A DNA stretch of 32,790 nt. Source: Deltaproteobacteria bacterium (lineage in GTDB: Bacteria; Myxococcota_A; UBA9160; SMWR01). Positions 21,995 to 30,352 of the stretch are shown piece by piece. The stretch spans positions 1 through 32,790 of the forward strand of contig JAFDEI010000030.1 of assembly GCA_019310425.1 (NCBI GenBank). The letters are read 5' to 3'. The number at the start of each line of letters is the position of its first letter. The stretch's first letter is position 1. Made by a program: the position numbers and the translations under genes. The notes beneath the pieces were generated by a model that worked only from the letters and a program-made list of their open reading frames with translations, ran no database searches and was not told where the DNA came from.

Positions 21995-22023
21995 TTGCCC
22001 GTACGGCTCGGCTCTGCTATCTC
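21995..22023 (+). promoter_or_regulatory. Weak candidate promoter of yceD-rpmF
   Basis: TTGCCC (21995-22000), a 17-base spacer and TATCTC (22018-22023) sit 56 bases before the yceD ATG. The -35 fits 4 of 6 bases and the -10 only 3 of 6. A T-rich stretch (22041-22050) lies between it and the gene. Confidence 0.22.
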
Positions 22024-22078
22024 CGATTCGCGCCTAAGTGTTTGTTTTTTCTGGCGTTCCTTTGAAAAGAAAGCCCCC

Positions 22079-22624
22079 ATGAAATTCCTTGTCGATCGAC
22101 TCACGGCCACGGCGACCGAGTTCCGCCTGGAGGCCGATCCCGGTTGGTGGCGGGACGCGATCCGCCAATCCGGTGACGTCGAGTCGCTCGCGCTCGGGCC
22201 GATCGAGCTGCGCTTGCGTGCGCATTGGATGGGGGAAGATGTCTATATCGAGGGTGTGGCGGAGGGTGAGGTGCGACTGGAATGCAGTCGCTGTCTCGCG
22301 CGCTATCGTCACGTCCTTCGCGAGACCTTTCGCCTGATTCTCGAACCGGCGGGCGACAGACTGCCTGCCGATCCCGAAGCGGCGGAGGCGCTCGCGAGAG
22401 ACGGAGTCTGCCTGGGAGACGAGATCGAGGCGGGCTGGTTTCGCGGCGATCAGATCGATCTGGGGGCGTTCTTCCGGGAGGTCGTGTCGCTCAATGAGGA
22501 TTGCGCGGGGTTGTGCCCCAGCTGTGGGGCGGAACTCGGCGGAAAAAGTTGTGGCTGCGGCGAGGTCAGGGTGGACTCTCCCTTTGCTGTTTTAGCGGCT
22601 CTGAAAGGAGCCGACAGGAGGTAA
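22079..22624 (+). CDS. yceD: YceD family protein (DUF177)
   Basis: This 181-residue protein has the family features: VRLECSRCLARY in the middle (CxxC), an EEI/DEIEAGWFRGDQIDLGAFFREVV helix region split over residues about 115-140, and a C-terminal cluster CAGLCPSCGAEL plus CGC. DUF177 proteins are almost always encoded directly before rpmF, as here, and YceD is linked to 23S rRNA accumulation and ribosome assembly. The start is ATG 22079, with only a weak AAGAAAG ribosome site. Its stop overlaps the strong ribosome site of rpmF. Confidence 0.88.
   Translation: MKFLVDRLTATATEFRLEADPGWWRDAIRQSGDVESLALGPIELRLRAHWMGEDVYIEGVAEGEVRLECSRCLARYRHVLRETFRLILEPAGDRLPADPEAAEALARDGVCLGDEIEAGWFRGDQIDLGAFFREVVSLNEDCAGLCPSCGAELGGKSCGCGEVRVDSPFAVLAALKGADRR
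22616..22622 (+). promoter_or_regulatory. Full-consensus ribosome binding site of rpmF
   Basis: AGGAGGT, complementary to the 16S rRNA tail, lies 8 bases before the rpmF ATG and overlaps the yceD stop codon. It fits the high output expected for a ribosomal protein. Confidence 0.85.
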
Positions 22625-22630
22625 TCACGG

Positions 22631-22813
22631 ATGGCGGTTCCGAAGCAGAAAACGTCGAAGGCGAAACGAAATCAGCGTCGTGCGCACGATGCGATCGGTA
22701 CACCGGCTCGTAGTAACTGTCCGCAGTGCGGCGAGGCGAAGCTGCCGCATCGCGTTTGCGCGAGTTGCGGCACGTATCGAGGCCGTGAAATCCTGAAGAT
22801 CGACGAGGACTAG
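22631..22813 (+). CDS. rpmF: 50S ribosomal protein L32
   Basis: This 60-residue protein begins [20 protein letters not shown], the invariant L32 N terminus, and keeps the zinc ribbon Cys30, Cys33, Cys43 and Cys46 ([18 protein letters not shown]). It is therefore the zinc-binding (C+) form. It sits between yceD and fatty-acid genes, the standard bacterial context, but plsX and fabH, which often follow, are missing and fabD comes straight after (6 bases). Confidence 0.96.
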   Translation: MAVPKQKTSKAKRNQRRAHDAIGTPARSNCPQCGEAKLPHRVCASCGTYRGREILKIDED

Positions 22814-22819
22814 ATCCAG

Positions 22820-23782
22820 GTGCTCGCTTTGCTCTTTCCCGGGCAGGGCTCCCAGGAAGTCGGGATGGGTCACGACGTCTACGAGGCGTCCGCTGTGGCG
22901 CGTGCGGTCTTCGACGCGGCCGATGCAGCGCTCGGATTCCCGCTCTCGAAGCTCTGCTTCGAAGGACCTGAAGAGGAGCTGCTGCGGACCGAGATTCAAC
23001 AGCCCGCGATTCTGACGACCGGAGTGGCGTTACTGCGCGCGCTCGAGGAGCGCACTGCAATCATGCCGGCCTTTGTAGCCGGGCACAGTCTCGGTGAATA
23101 CACGGCGCTGGTTGCGAGCGGTGCGATCGATTTCGAGGATGCGGTGCGGTTGGTCCATGCGCGTGGGCGATTCATGCAGGAAGCCGTTCCCGAAGGGCAT
23201 GGCGCAATGGCGGCCGTGCTCGGGCTCGAGGCCATCGAGGTCGACCAGGCGTGCGAGGGAGCCCGGGCGGCCACTGGCAAGGTCGTCGCCGCGGCGAACT
23301 ACAACTCCCCGAAGCAGACGGTGATCGCGGGCGACGCGGCCGCGGTCGAGGTCGCCTGCACGCGGGCGCGCCGGGAGGGTGCGAAGCGGACGATTCCGCT
23401 GGCAGTGTCGGCTCCCTTTCACTGTGAACTGATGGCGCCTGCGGCCGCGAAGCTCGAGCAGGAACTCGCGCGAGTTCGCTTCCGAGACGCACACCCCCCG
23501 GTCGTGACCAATGTCGAAGCTGTGCCGAATTCTACCGCGGCACGTATGCCGGAGTTACTCGCCGCGCAGGTTACGGCGCCGGTTCGCTTCAGTGAGATGG
23601 TGCTGAATCTGACCGAACTCGGCGTGGATCGATTTCTCGAAATCGGCGCGGGCCGGGTCCTGACGGGGCTCGTCGCGCGGATCGGGCGGAGGCTCGTTCG
23701 AGCGAACCTGAGTTCGCAAGCCGACTTGGCAGATGTCGAGGTATTCGTAACTGGAGAAGGGGGCCCGGATGGCAGCCGTTGA
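22820..23782 (+). CDS. fabD: Malonyl-CoA:ACP transacylase
   Basis: This 320-residue protein moves malonyl groups from CoA to acyl carrier protein in type II fatty-acid synthesis. It shows [14 protein letters not shown], the nucleophile elbow GHSLGEY (Ser90) and the catalytic His201 in SAPFHCELM, plus the usual [12 protein letters not shown]. The start is GTG 22820. The end overlaps acpP by 14 bases. The last about 25 residues are a little longer than typical. The substrate-side Arg region ([14 protein letters not shown]) is intact. Confidence 0.94.
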   Translation: MLALLFPGQGSQEVGMGHDVYEASAVARAVFDAADAALGFPLSKLCFEGPEEELLRTEIQQPAILTTGVALLRALEERTAIMPAFVAGHSLGEYTALVASGAIDFEDAVRLVHARGRFMQEAVPEGHGAMAAVLGLEAIEVDQACEGARAATGKVVAAANYNSPKQTVIAGDAAAVEVACTRARREGAKRTIPLAVSAPFHCELMAPAAAKLEQELARVRFRDAHPPVVTNVEAVPNSTAARMPELLAAQVTAPVRFSEMVLNLTELGVDRFLEIGAGRVLTGLVARIGRRLVRANLSSQADLADVEVFVTGEGGPDGSR

Positions 23783-24008
23783 AGAGCGTGTGACCGAGAT
23801 CATCATCGAGCAGCTCGGAATAGCGAAGCCCGAAGTCGTTCCCGAAGCGTCGTTCATAGACGACCTCGGCGCGGATTCTCTCGACATCGTAGAGCTCGTC
23901 ATGGCGATGGAAGAGACCTTCGATATCGAAATTCCCGATGACGACGCCGAGAAGATCCAGACCATCGGCGACGCATTTTCCTATGTGAAGGAACGGCTCG
24001 GGTCCTGA
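23769..24008 (+). CDS. acpP: Acyl carrier protein
   Basis: This 79-residue acidic protein has the phosphopantetheine site [14 protein letters not shown], with Ser37 as attachment point, and the expected four-helix pattern (IIIEQLGI, then [18 protein letters not shown]). It carries growing acyl chains for fabD and fabF products. GGAGAAGGGGG precedes the ATG, which lies inside the fabD 3' end. fabF follows 5 bases after its stop. Confidence 0.95.
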   Translation: MAAVEERVTEIIIEQLGIAKPEVVPEASFIDDLGADSLDIVELVMAMEETFDIEIPDDDAEKIQTIGDAFSYVKERLGS

Positions 24009-24013
24009 ATTCG

Positions 24014-25273
24014 ATGACCAACCCCCCGTTCAAACGGCGCCGCGTCGTCGTGACGGGCCTGGGATGCGTGAGTCCGATCGGTGCGGATGTCGACTCGACC
24101 TGGGCGGCGGCGCTCTCGGGTCGGTCCGGCATCGGGCCGATCACGCGCTTCGATGCGAAGGAATTCCCGGTTCGCTTTGCGGCCGAGTGCAGCGGTGATC
24201 TCGACCTCGGTGACCTGTCGCCGAAAGACGCTCGGCGCCTCGACCCGGTCGCCGCGTTCTCGCTGCATGCGGTCCGCCAGGCGCTCGAAGATGCGCGTTT
24301 CGAGAGCACGCCGGAGACGCAGGACCGGGTCGGTGTCGCGATCGGGTCCGGAATCGGCGGTCTCGGCACGCTCGAGAATTCCTGGCGTGCGCTCTTCTCC
24401 TCGGGTCCGCGTCGTGTGTCGGCTTTTACGATCCCGATGGCGATCTGCAACATGGCGGGCAGTGTCGCCGCGATCCAGCACCGACTGCGAGGTCCGAACC
24501 TGTGCGTGGTGGCAGCCTGCGCGTCGGGAACGCAGGGCATCGGCGAGGCCGCGCGTGTGATCGAGCGCGGTGATGCCGACGTGATGGTCGCCGGCGGGAG
24601 CGAGGCGCCCGTGACCGAGCTCGCGGTGGCGGGCTTCGCGAACATGAAGGCACTGTCGACCCGAAACGACGAGACCACGCTGGCGAGCCGCCCGTTCGAC
24701 CTCGACCGCGACGGCTTCGTGGTCGGGGAAGGAGCTGCGGCGCTGGTGCTCGAGGCCGAGGAGTTCGCGGCAGCGCGTGGCGCTCGCGTGCTCGCTCACC
24801 TGCGCGGCTATGCGAGCACCATGGACGCGACCCACATTACGCTGCCCGCCGAGGACGGTGAGGGTGCCGGGCGATGCATGGAACTCGCCTTGCGGGATGC
24901 CGGCCTGTCGCCCGAAGAAGTCGAGCACCTGAATCCGCACGCGACCAGCACGCCGCTGGGTGACCTCGCCGAGGCCAAGGCGATCCGGCGCGTCTTCGGC
25001 AGCCACGCCGACCGGCTGCCGGTTTCGGCGACGAAGTCGATGACCGGACATCTGCTCGGTGCCGCGGGAGCGCTCGAGGCGCTGCTGTGCGTGCAGGTTC
25101 TGCGGCACGGCTGGATGCCGCCCACGATCAACCTGGACCGGCCCGACCCGGCGTGTGACCTCGACCATGTGGTGGGTGTCGCGCGGGAGCAGTCTGCACG
25201 GGTCGCGATGTCGAATTCGTTTGGATTTGGTGGGACGAACGCGACGCTGATTCTCGCGAGCGAAGCCGGCTAA
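24014..25273 (+). CDS. fabF: Beta-ketoacyl-ACP synthase II
   Basis: This 419-residue condensing enzyme elongates acyl-ACP with malonyl-ACP. The catalytic triad is present: Cys169 in VVAACASGTQG, His309 in NPHATSTPLGD, and His346 in KSMTGHLLGAAG with Lys341. The C-terminal SFGFGGTNATLIL is typical. The NPHATS sequence replaces the more common NAHGTS, a minor change beside the catalytic His. It closes the fabD-acpP-fabF set. fabG and fabH are not in the window. Confidence 0.93.
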   Translation: MTNPPFKRRRVVVTGLGCVSPIGADVDSTWAAALSGRSGIGPITRFDAKEFPVRFAAECSGDLDLGDLSPKDARRLDPVAAFSLHAVRQALEDARFESTPETQDRVGVAIGSGIGGLGTLENSWRALFSSGPRRVSAFTIPMAICNMAGSVAAIQHRLRGPNLCVVAACASGTQGIGEAARVIERGDADVMVAGGSEAPVTELAVAGFANMKALSTRNDETTLASRPFDLDRDGFVVGEGAAALVLEAEEFAAARGARVLAHLRGYASTMDATHITLPAEDGEGAGRCMELALRDAGLSPEEVEHLNPHATSTPLGDLAEAKAIRRVFGSHADRLPVSATKSMTGHLLGAAGALEALLCVQVLRHGWMPPTINLDRPDPACDLDHVVGVAREQSARVAMSNSFGFGGTNATLILASEAG

Positions 25274-25302
25274 CGCCGTTCTGCCCGATACTGGACTTTT
25301 CC

Positions 25303-25328
25303 GCCGGAACTTGCAGCGGAGTTCTGGC
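25303..25328 (+). terminator. Hairpin after fabF
   Basis: GCCGGAACT (25303-25311) and AGTTCTGGC (25320-25328) form a 9-base stem with one G-U pair and an 8-base loop. The following bases are AATATCAC, not a U-run, so termination would be inefficient at best. GGAACTT inside it also resembles the -35 of an ECF sigma promoter, but no matching -10 stands out. Confidence 0.35.
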
Positions 25329-25364
25329 AATATCACATGATCGGCCCGGGAGTCGGGCTTGTGC

Positions 25365-25370
25365 GGAGGA
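25365..25370 (+). promoter_or_regulatory. Ribosome binding site of the rpiB-glyA gene
   Basis: GGAGGA lies 8 bases before ATG 25379 and fixes the start at [13 protein letters not shown]. Both the ATG at 25337 (same frame) and the ATG at 25371 (other frame) are thereby disfavoured. Confidence 0.75.
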
Positions 25371-25378
25371 ATGCAGCG

Positions 25379-27094
25379 ATGGGCGACCCCATCATCATCG
25401 GCAGCGATCACAGGGGTGCGTTCCTCAAGGATCAGCTCTGCAGCGAGCTTGCGTCGGCGGGCTACGAAGTCCGCGACGTCGGAACCCACGGCGATGCATC
25501 GGTCGACTACCCGCAATTCGCGGCGCTCGCGGCGCGCGCGGTCTCGGACGGTGAGGTGCCGCGTGGCATCGTGATCTGTGGTTCCGGGCTCGGTGTGATG
25601 TACACCGCGAATCGCTTCGCGGGTGTGCGCTGCGCCTGGGTGCAGGACGCCCCGGCCGCAGAAATGTCCCGCCGCCATAACGACTCGAACATGCTCGCGC
25701 TGCCCGCCGATCGGCTGAGTGCGGAGAGCGCCTGGGATCTCGTCAAGACTTGGCTCGCCAGCGATTTCGAAGCTGGTCGACACGCGCGCAGGGTCGAGAT
25801 GATCGATGTGCTCGCGCACCGCGGCGTCGGCGCAGGCGGTTCGGCGCTGGCCAACGATGATCCGGAGATCGCTCGCCTGATTCGCAGCGAGGCTCGGCGC
25901 CAGGCACTCGGCATCGAGTTGATCGCCTCGGAGAACTTCGTTTCCGAGGCGGTACTCGAGGCAGCCGGGAGCGTGCTCACGAACAAGTATGCAGAGGGCT
26001 ACCCGGGGCGGCGGTACTACGGCGGTTGTGAGGTCGTCGACGAGGTCGAGACGCTCGCAATCGAACGCGCGAAGCAGCTGTTCGGAGCGGATCACGCCAA
26101 CGTGCAGCCACACTCGGGCTCGCAGGCGAACGAAGCCGTCTACCGCGCGACCATCGACGTCGGTGACACCGTGCTCGCGATGAACCTCGACCACGGCGGC
26201 CACCTGACGCACGGAAGCCCGGTCAACTTTTCCGGGAAGCTCTACAACATCGTGCCCTACGGTGTTCGTCAGGATGACGAACAAATCGACTACGACGCCC
26301 TGCGCGACCTCGCTCGCGAGCATCGTCCGAAGCTGATCCAATGCGGAACGACGGCATACTCCCGCATCATCGACTTCGATGCTTTTCGCACAATCGCGGA
26401 CGAGGTGGGTGCGGTGCTGTTTGCCGACATGGCGCACATCGCTGGTCTGGTCGCGACCGGCGTGCACCCCAGCCCGGTGGGCAAGGCGCACATCGTTACC
26501 AGTACGACACACAAGACGCTGCGCGGACCGCGTGGTGGCTTGATTCTCTGCGACGAGGCCTATGCCAAGAAGGTCAACAGCGCGGTCTTTCCGGGCGGGC
26601 AGGGCGGCCCGCTGATGCACGTGATCGCCGCCAAGGCGGTTGCTTTCAAGGCCGCTCTCGAGCCCGCGTTCAAGGATTACTGCGTGCAGATCGTGGCCAA
26701 CGCGCGGGCACTGGCCGATGCGCTCGGGACGCGAGAGCTCAAGATCGTTGCAGGTGGGACGGATACTCACCTGTTCCTGGTTTCACTGGTCGACCGGGAT
26801 ACCACCGGAAAGGCCGCCGAGATCGCGCTTGGGCGAGCCGGGATCACGACCAACAAGAACATGGTGCCGTTCGATCCGCGCAAGCCGGCGGTGACTTCGG
26901 GGATCCGCATCGGAACCCCAGCGGTCACGACGCGTGGCATGCGCGAGGCCGAGATGCATCAGATCGCCGAGCTGATTTCGCGCTCACTCGAGCGGCCGGG
27001 AGACGTGGAGACTCTCGACTCCGTTCGTGCCGAAGTCGAGGCGCTGTCTCGCTCGTTTCCCCTCTATCCCGGCCACTGGGACGACACTGTCTGA
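25379..27094 (+). CDS. rpiB-glyA: Fused ribose-5-phosphate isomerase B / serine hydroxymethyltransferase
   Basis: One uninterrupted frame of 571 residues contains two whole enzymes. Residues 1-about 140 are Rpi[17 protein letters not shown], active-site Cys67 in [15 protein letters not shown], the [12 protein letters not shown] segment and the usual end RHARRVEMI. Residues about 155-571 are Gly[13 protein letters not shown], then [15 protein letters not shown], the PLP lysine Lys379 in [13 protein letters not shown], and [11 protein letters not shown]. RpiB interconverts ribulose- and ribose-5-phosphate; GlyA makes glycine and methylene-THF from serine. The linker is only about 14 residues. 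ATG 25799 (Met141, preceded by AGGGTCGAG) could also start GlyA alone. nrdR follows 3 bases later. Confidence 0.93.
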   Translation: MGDPIIIGSDHRGAFLKDQLCSELASAGYEVRDVGTHGDASVDYPQFAALAARAVSDGEVPRGIVICGSGLGVMYTANRFAGVRCAWVQDAPAAEMSRRHNDSNMLALPADRLSAESAWDLVKTWLASDFEAGRHARRVEMIDVLAHRGVGAGGSALANDDPEIARLIRSEARRQALGIELIASENFVSEAVLEAAGSVLTNKYAEGYPGRRYYGGCEVVDEVETLAIERAKQLFGADHANVQPHSGSQANEAVYRATIDVGDTVLAMNLDHGGHLTHGSPVNFSGKLYNIVPYGVRQDDEQIDYDALRDLAREHRPKLIQCGTTAYSRIIDFDAFRTIADEVGAVLFADMAHIAGLVATGVHPSPVGKAHIVTSTTHKTLRGPRGGLILCDEAYAKKVNSAVFPGGQGGPLMHVIAAKAVAFKAALEPAFKDYCVQIVANARALADALGTRELKIVAGGTDTHLFLVSLVDRDTTGKAAEIALGRAGITTNKNMVPFDPRKPAVTSGIRIGTPAVTTRGMREAEMHQIAELISRSLERPGDVETLDSVRAEVEALSRSFPLYPGHWDDTV

Positions 27095-27097
27095 ACC

Positions 27098-27574
27098 GTG
27101 CGTTGCCCTTACTGCTCCGATTCGACCAACAAGGTGATCGACTCCCGTCTCGGTCCTGATCAGACCGAGATCCGGCGCCGGCGTGAGTGCATCGAATGTG
27201 GCCGTCGCTTCACCACTCGCGAGCGTGTCGACGAAGTCCTGCCGAAGGTGGTCAAGCGCGATGAACGTCGCGAGGAGTTCGTCCGTGGCAAATTGCTGAT
27301 CGCGGTCGAGAAGGCTTGCGAGAAACGCCCGGTGAGTGTCGACGATCTCGGCCGGCTGGTCGACCGCGTCGAACGCCGGGTGCAGGAGCTTGGCGAGAAA
27401 GAAGTTACGAGTCGTCTGATCGGTGAGCGCATGATGGATGAACTCGTGCAGCTCGATCCGGTCGCGGCCGCGCGCTTTGCATCAGTCTTCCGCAACTTCC
27501 AGGGTGCAGAAGACTACGTTGCGTTCTTCGAATCGGTGGCCGAGGCGGGGCACGGCGGGAATCATGAAGGTTGA
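27098..27574 (+). CDS. nrdR: Transcriptional repressor NrdR
   Basis: This 158-residue protein has the N-terminal zinc ribbon (MRCPYC with Cys3 and Cys6; ECIECGRRF with Cys31 and Cys34) and an ATP-cone domain (about residues 47-137, LPKVVKRDERREEFVRGKLL, then SRLIGERMMDEL). NrdR senses dATP/ATP and represses ribonucleotide reductase genes. The start is GTG 27098. The order glyA-nrdR-ribD is common in proteobacteria. Its 3' end overlaps ribD by 11 bases. Confidence 0.95.
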   Translation: MRCPYCSDSTNKVIDSRLGPDQTEIRRRRECIECGRRFTTRERVDEVLPKVVKRDERREEFVRGKLLIAVEKACEKRPVSVDDLGRLVDRVERRVQELGEKEVTSRLIGERMMDELVQLDPVAAARFASVFRNFQGAEDYVAFFESVAEAGHGGNHEG

Positions 27575-28700
27575 GGCCGCGATGCGTCTCGCTCTCTCGC
27601 TTGGGCGCCGAGCGCGCGGGCGGGTGTATCCGAACCCCTGCGTGGGTGCGGTCGTCTACCGCGGAGATCATGTGCTCGGCCGTGGTTACACCCGGCCCGT
27701 TGGTGGACCGCACGCGGAGGTGGTCGCGATCCGGGCTGCGGTGCGCCGCTTCGGCGCGCGCGCCGTACGTGGTGCCTCGATGGCTGTGACCCTCGAACCC
27801 TGCAGCCACAGCGGCAGGACGGGCCCGTGCACACGTGAGATCATCGGAGCGGAGCTCGCTCGAGTCTCCGTCGGACACCGCGACCCACATCCGGAGGTTG
27901 CGGGCGGCGGACTGCGCGCGCTGCGCCGAAACGGCATCAAAGTCGAGCTCGGCGTGCTCGAGTCCGAGTGCCGCCGGCTCCACCGCGGCTTCCTGGCGGT
28001 CTGCGAGCTGGACCGACCGTTCGTGAGCCTGAAACTCGCGAGTACACTCGACGGCCGGATCGCGACCCTCCGCGGAGAGTCGCGCTGGATCACAGGTGAG
28101 AAGTCCCGCGCGGTCGTGCAGCGCATGCGTGCGCAGAGCGACGCCATCCTGGTCGGTTCGGCGACAGCGGCCGCGGATGACCCCGAACTCGTCGTGCGCC
28201 GGAACGGCCGGATCGTGCACCGCCCGGTCCGTGTCCTGGTGGACTCGCAGCTCCGGGTTCCACCCGACAGTCGGCTTTTTCAGGGCGAAGCCGACGGAAC
28301 GTGGGTACTCTGCTCTTCGCAGGCCTCGCCTCGCAAGCGACGGGCCCTCGTGGCGTCGGGCGCACGTCTGTTGGACGTCCGGATGCGGGGGCGTCACCTC
28401 GATCTCGGGCGCGCGTTCACATTGCTCGCCCGATCCGGGCTGACCGAGGTTCTGGTCGAAGGCGGCGGACAACTGGCCGCTGCCCTGCTCAGCAGGGGAT
28501 TGGTGGACGAAGTGCATTGGTTCGTGGCGCCGACGCTGCTTGGTGAGGACGGGAGACCGGCTCTCGGTGCACTCCAGACGGCTGTGCTCGCGGACGCGAT
28601 CACGCTCGAGAACGTCGTCGTCCGCCGAACCGGAAATGACGTGCACGTCCAGGGCGAGGTGCCGCGGCGTCGGACGTCGGGTCGCCGGGCCAAGCAATGA
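27564..28700 (+). CDS. ribD: Bifunctional riboflavin biosynthesis protein RibD (deaminase/reductase)
   Basis: This 378-residue enzyme performs the second and third steps after GTP cyclohydrolase II in riboflavin synthesis. The N-terminal deaminase has the zinc ligands His50 with Glu52 (PHAEVVA) and Cys80/Cys89 (TLEPCSHSGRTGPC). The C-terminal reductase (from about residue 150) begins PFVSLKLASTLDGRIA and ends with LVEGGGQLAAALL and VDEVHWFVAPTLLG. The start is ATG 27564 inside the nrdR 3' end. The ribH start overlaps its stop (ATGA). No FMN riboswitch is visible upstream. Confidence 0.94.
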   Translation: MKVEAAMRLALSLGRRARGRVYPNPCVGAVVYRGDHVLGRGYTRPVGGPHAEVVAIRAAVRRFGARAVRGASMAVTLEPCSHSGRTGPCTREIIGAELARVSVGHRDPHPEVAGGGLRALRRNGIKVELGVLESECRRLHRGFLAVCELDRPFVSLKLASTLDGRIATLRGESRWITGEKSRAVVQRMRAQSDAILVGSATAAADDPELVVRRNGRIVHRPVRVLVDSQLRVPPDSRLFQGEADGTWVLCSSQASPRKRRALVASGARLLDVRMRGRHLDLGRAFTLLARSGLTEVLVEGGGQLAAALLSRGLVDEVHWFVAPTLLGEDGRPALGALQTAVLADAITLENVVVRRTGNDVHVQGEVPRRRTSGRRAKQ

Positions 28701-29182
28701 ACCGTTTCGAAGAGTCGCTCGATGCCGCCGAGTTGCGCTTCGCCGTGGTTGTGTCGCGTTTCAACCAGCTGCTCTGTGTTCGTCTGCTCGCCGGTTGTAC
28801 CGAGGAACTGCTGGCCTGCGGTGCGGCCCCCGACGCGATCGACATCGCCTGGGTGCCCGGAGCCTTCGAGCTTCCGCAGGCCGCGCGGGTGTTGGCCAGG
28901 AGCGGCCGCTACGACGCTGTCATCACGCTCGGGGTCGTGATACGAGGCGGGACCCCGCATTTCGAGTACGTCTGTGGCGGCGTAACCGACGGTGTGCGCG
29001 AAGTCATGCGCGACACCGGGGTGCCGGTCGCGTTCGGGGTGCTCACCACGGACGACGCCGAACAGGCACTCGTTCGCGCGGGAGGTTCGGAGGGCAACAA
29101 GGGGGTCGAGGCGGCGCGTGCCGCCGTCGAGATGGCAACGCTGTTGCCGAAGCTTGCGAAAGGCTTCGAGTCTCCGTCGTGA
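28697..29182 (+). CDS. ribH: 6,7-dimethyl-8-ribityllumazine synthase
   Basis: This 161-residue protein catalyses the penultimate step of riboflavin synthesis. It shows SRFNQLLC, the phosphate-side WVPGAFELP, catalytic His88 in VIRGGTPHFEYV, and GVLTTDDAEQALVRAGG with NKG, all typical of RibH. The start overlaps the ribD stop and the end overlaps nusB, so the three are coupled. ribE and ribBA, which usually lie between ribD and ribH, are not here. Confidence 0.95.
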   Translation: MNRFEESLDAAELRFAVVVSRFNQLLCVRLLAGCTEELLACGAAPDAIDIAWVPGAFELPQAARVLARSGRYDAVITLGVVIRGGTPHFEYVCGGVTDGVREVMRDTGVPVAFGVLTTDDAEQALVRAGGSEGNKGVEAARAAVEMATLLPKLAKGFESPS

Positions 29183-29673
29183 AGGCGAAACGCGCCGCTC
29201 CGCGTAGCCGTTCGCGACAGGCGGCACTCCAGGTTCTATACGCGATTGATCTCGCTGAATCGTCCCGGTCCGGTGCGTCCGCCGACATGGACAGCGTGTT
29301 CGAGGCCGTTGCGGAGAATTTCGAGCTGCCTGAAGGCGCGCGTGAATTCGCAGCGAAGCTCGTAGCCGGCATCATCGAGCATCGCGTCGAGCTCGATGCG
29401 CTGCTGTCCCAGCACGCGACGAACTGGCGCTTGTCTCGCATGGCCGCGGTCGATCGCAACACGCTGCGGATCGGAGCCTACGAGCTCAGCCACACCGATA
29501 CACCCGCGAGAATCGTTCTCGATGAGGCCATCGAACTCGCGCGGCGATTCGGCGCTGACCCTTCCCCCGCGTTCGTGAACGGAATCCTCGACGCGGTGTC
29601 GTTCGCGGTGGGTCGCAGCGAGACCGCGCGCGCGGAGAAGGCACCCGGCGAGGTGGCGGAGCATTCCGGATGA
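29179..29673 (+). CDS. nusB: Transcription antitermination factor NusB
   Basis: This 164-residue helical protein starts at GTG 29179, within the ribH stop (GTGA). Family signs are SRQAALQVLYAIDL at the N terminus, AVDRNTLRIGAYEL in the middle and RIVLDEAIELARRFG then SPAFVNGILDAV at the end. NusB binds NusE (S10) and boxA RNA in rRNA antitermination. The ribH-nusB order is widely kept in bacteria. The last about 20 residues are an extra charged tail. Confidence 0.94.
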   Translation: MKAKRAAPRSRSRQAALQVLYAIDLAESSRSGASADMDSVFEAVAENFELPEGAREFAAKLVAGIIEHRVELDALLSQHATNWRLSRMAAVDRNTLRIGAYELSHTDTPARIVLDEAIELARRFGADPSPAFVNGILDAVSFAVGRSETARAEKAPGEVAEHSG

Positions 29674-30302
29674 GTGCGCGACTCACTGTCGAGATCGATC
29701 CCGGCCCGCTGGAGCGCACGCGCGCTGATATCGCCGTCTTCTTCTTCTTCGACAGCGATCGCCCGCTCCAGAGCGGCGCCGGTCGTGTCGACTGGAGGTT
29801 GTGCGGCCAGGTCTCGCGGCTGCTGGTCGCCGGGAAGCTCAGCGGCGCAAGCGGCGAGGCGGTCCTGCTGCAGTCGGCTGGCGGGCTCGCGGCGCCGCTG
29901 GCAATCGGTCTCGGGCTCGGCGCGAGGAACGCATTCGACGCGGAAGCCTGTGAAGCGCTCGGCGCGAATGCCGCCCGGCGCGCGCTCCACCTCGGTGCTC
30001 GCACACTCGCTCTGCCATTGCCGGATCCGCACGCGGGCGATCTCGAGCTGTCCGATCGGATCGACGCGCTCGTGGCCGGCGTCATGGCCGCGATCGCCGA
30101 GTTCGGCGCGGACCTGAAGCTGCTGCTGGTTCCGTCTCAGGCGGAGGTCGCGGCTGTGCGCCAGGCTGCCGCGGCACTGGCTTCGAAACCGCACCCGCCG
30201 TCGGTTGCGCTGCGGCTGGAAGGCACAGGTCGGGCGACCGACCTGCCTGCCCCCCCCGGGGTACGCGAGAGTCCGGCCGGCCGCTCGCAACTTGTCAAGT
30301 AA
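29670..30302 (+). CDS. Stand-alone M17 leucyl-aminopeptidase N-terminal-domain protein
   Basis: This 210-residue protein overlaps the nusB stop (ATGA). It resembles only the N-terminal macro-like domain of family M17 aminopeptidases (PepA): a strand ADIAVFFFFDSDRPL, then RLLVAGKLSGASGEAVLLQ and a glycine-rich GLGLGARNAFDAE stretch. The catalytic C-terminal domain with its two-zinc site is absent, so it cannot be a peptidase by itself. In PepA this domain helps hexamer assembly and DNA binding, so binding of nucleotide, DNA or protein is possible. The C-terminal about 30 residues are low-complexity. Identification is by pattern and is moderately sure. Confidence 0.7.
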   Translation: MSARLTVEIDPGPLERTRADIAVFFFFDSDRPLQSGAGRVDWRLCGQVSRLLVAGKLSGASGEAVLLQSAGGLAAPLAIGLGLGARNAFDAEACEALGANAARRALHLGARTLALPLPDPHAGDLELSDRIDALVAGVMAAIAEFGADLKLLLVPSQAEVAAVRQAAAALASKPHPPSVALRLEGTGRATDLPAPPGVRESPAGRSQLVK

Positions 30303-30311
30303 CGCGGCCGC

Positions 30312-30352
30312 TGACCGATTCTTTCCTAGGAGGCGTGACCGAGCAGTCGGTC
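30312..30352. promoter_or_regulatory. Repeat cluster upstream of the DUF4388 gene
   Basis: TGACCGA occurs at 30312-30318 and 30336-30342 (24 bases apart), and the second copy forms a perfect inverted repeat GACCGA-GCAG-TCGGTC (30337-30352). A further inverted pair TCACCGT/ACGGTGA lies at 30432-30438 and 30459-30465. Together they fill much of the 184-base gap 30303-30486, which has no gene. An operator role is inference. Confidence 0.35.

Noticed and set aside
25306-25336. A possible ECF-type promoter (GGAACTT -35) before rpiB-glyA
   Set aside because: The sequence is part of a hairpin and no fitting -10 lies at 16-17 bases.
23981-26770. A 929-codon open frame on the minus strand opposite fabF and rpiB-glyA
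   Set aside because: It is the antisense shadow of well-supported plus-strand genes in GC-rich DNA. It has no recognisable domains and a His/Arg/Val-rich composition typical of such shadows.
27400-27563. A search for an FMN riboswitch ahead of ribD
   Set aside because: The region is nrdR coding sequence, and no FMN-element core motifs are seen.
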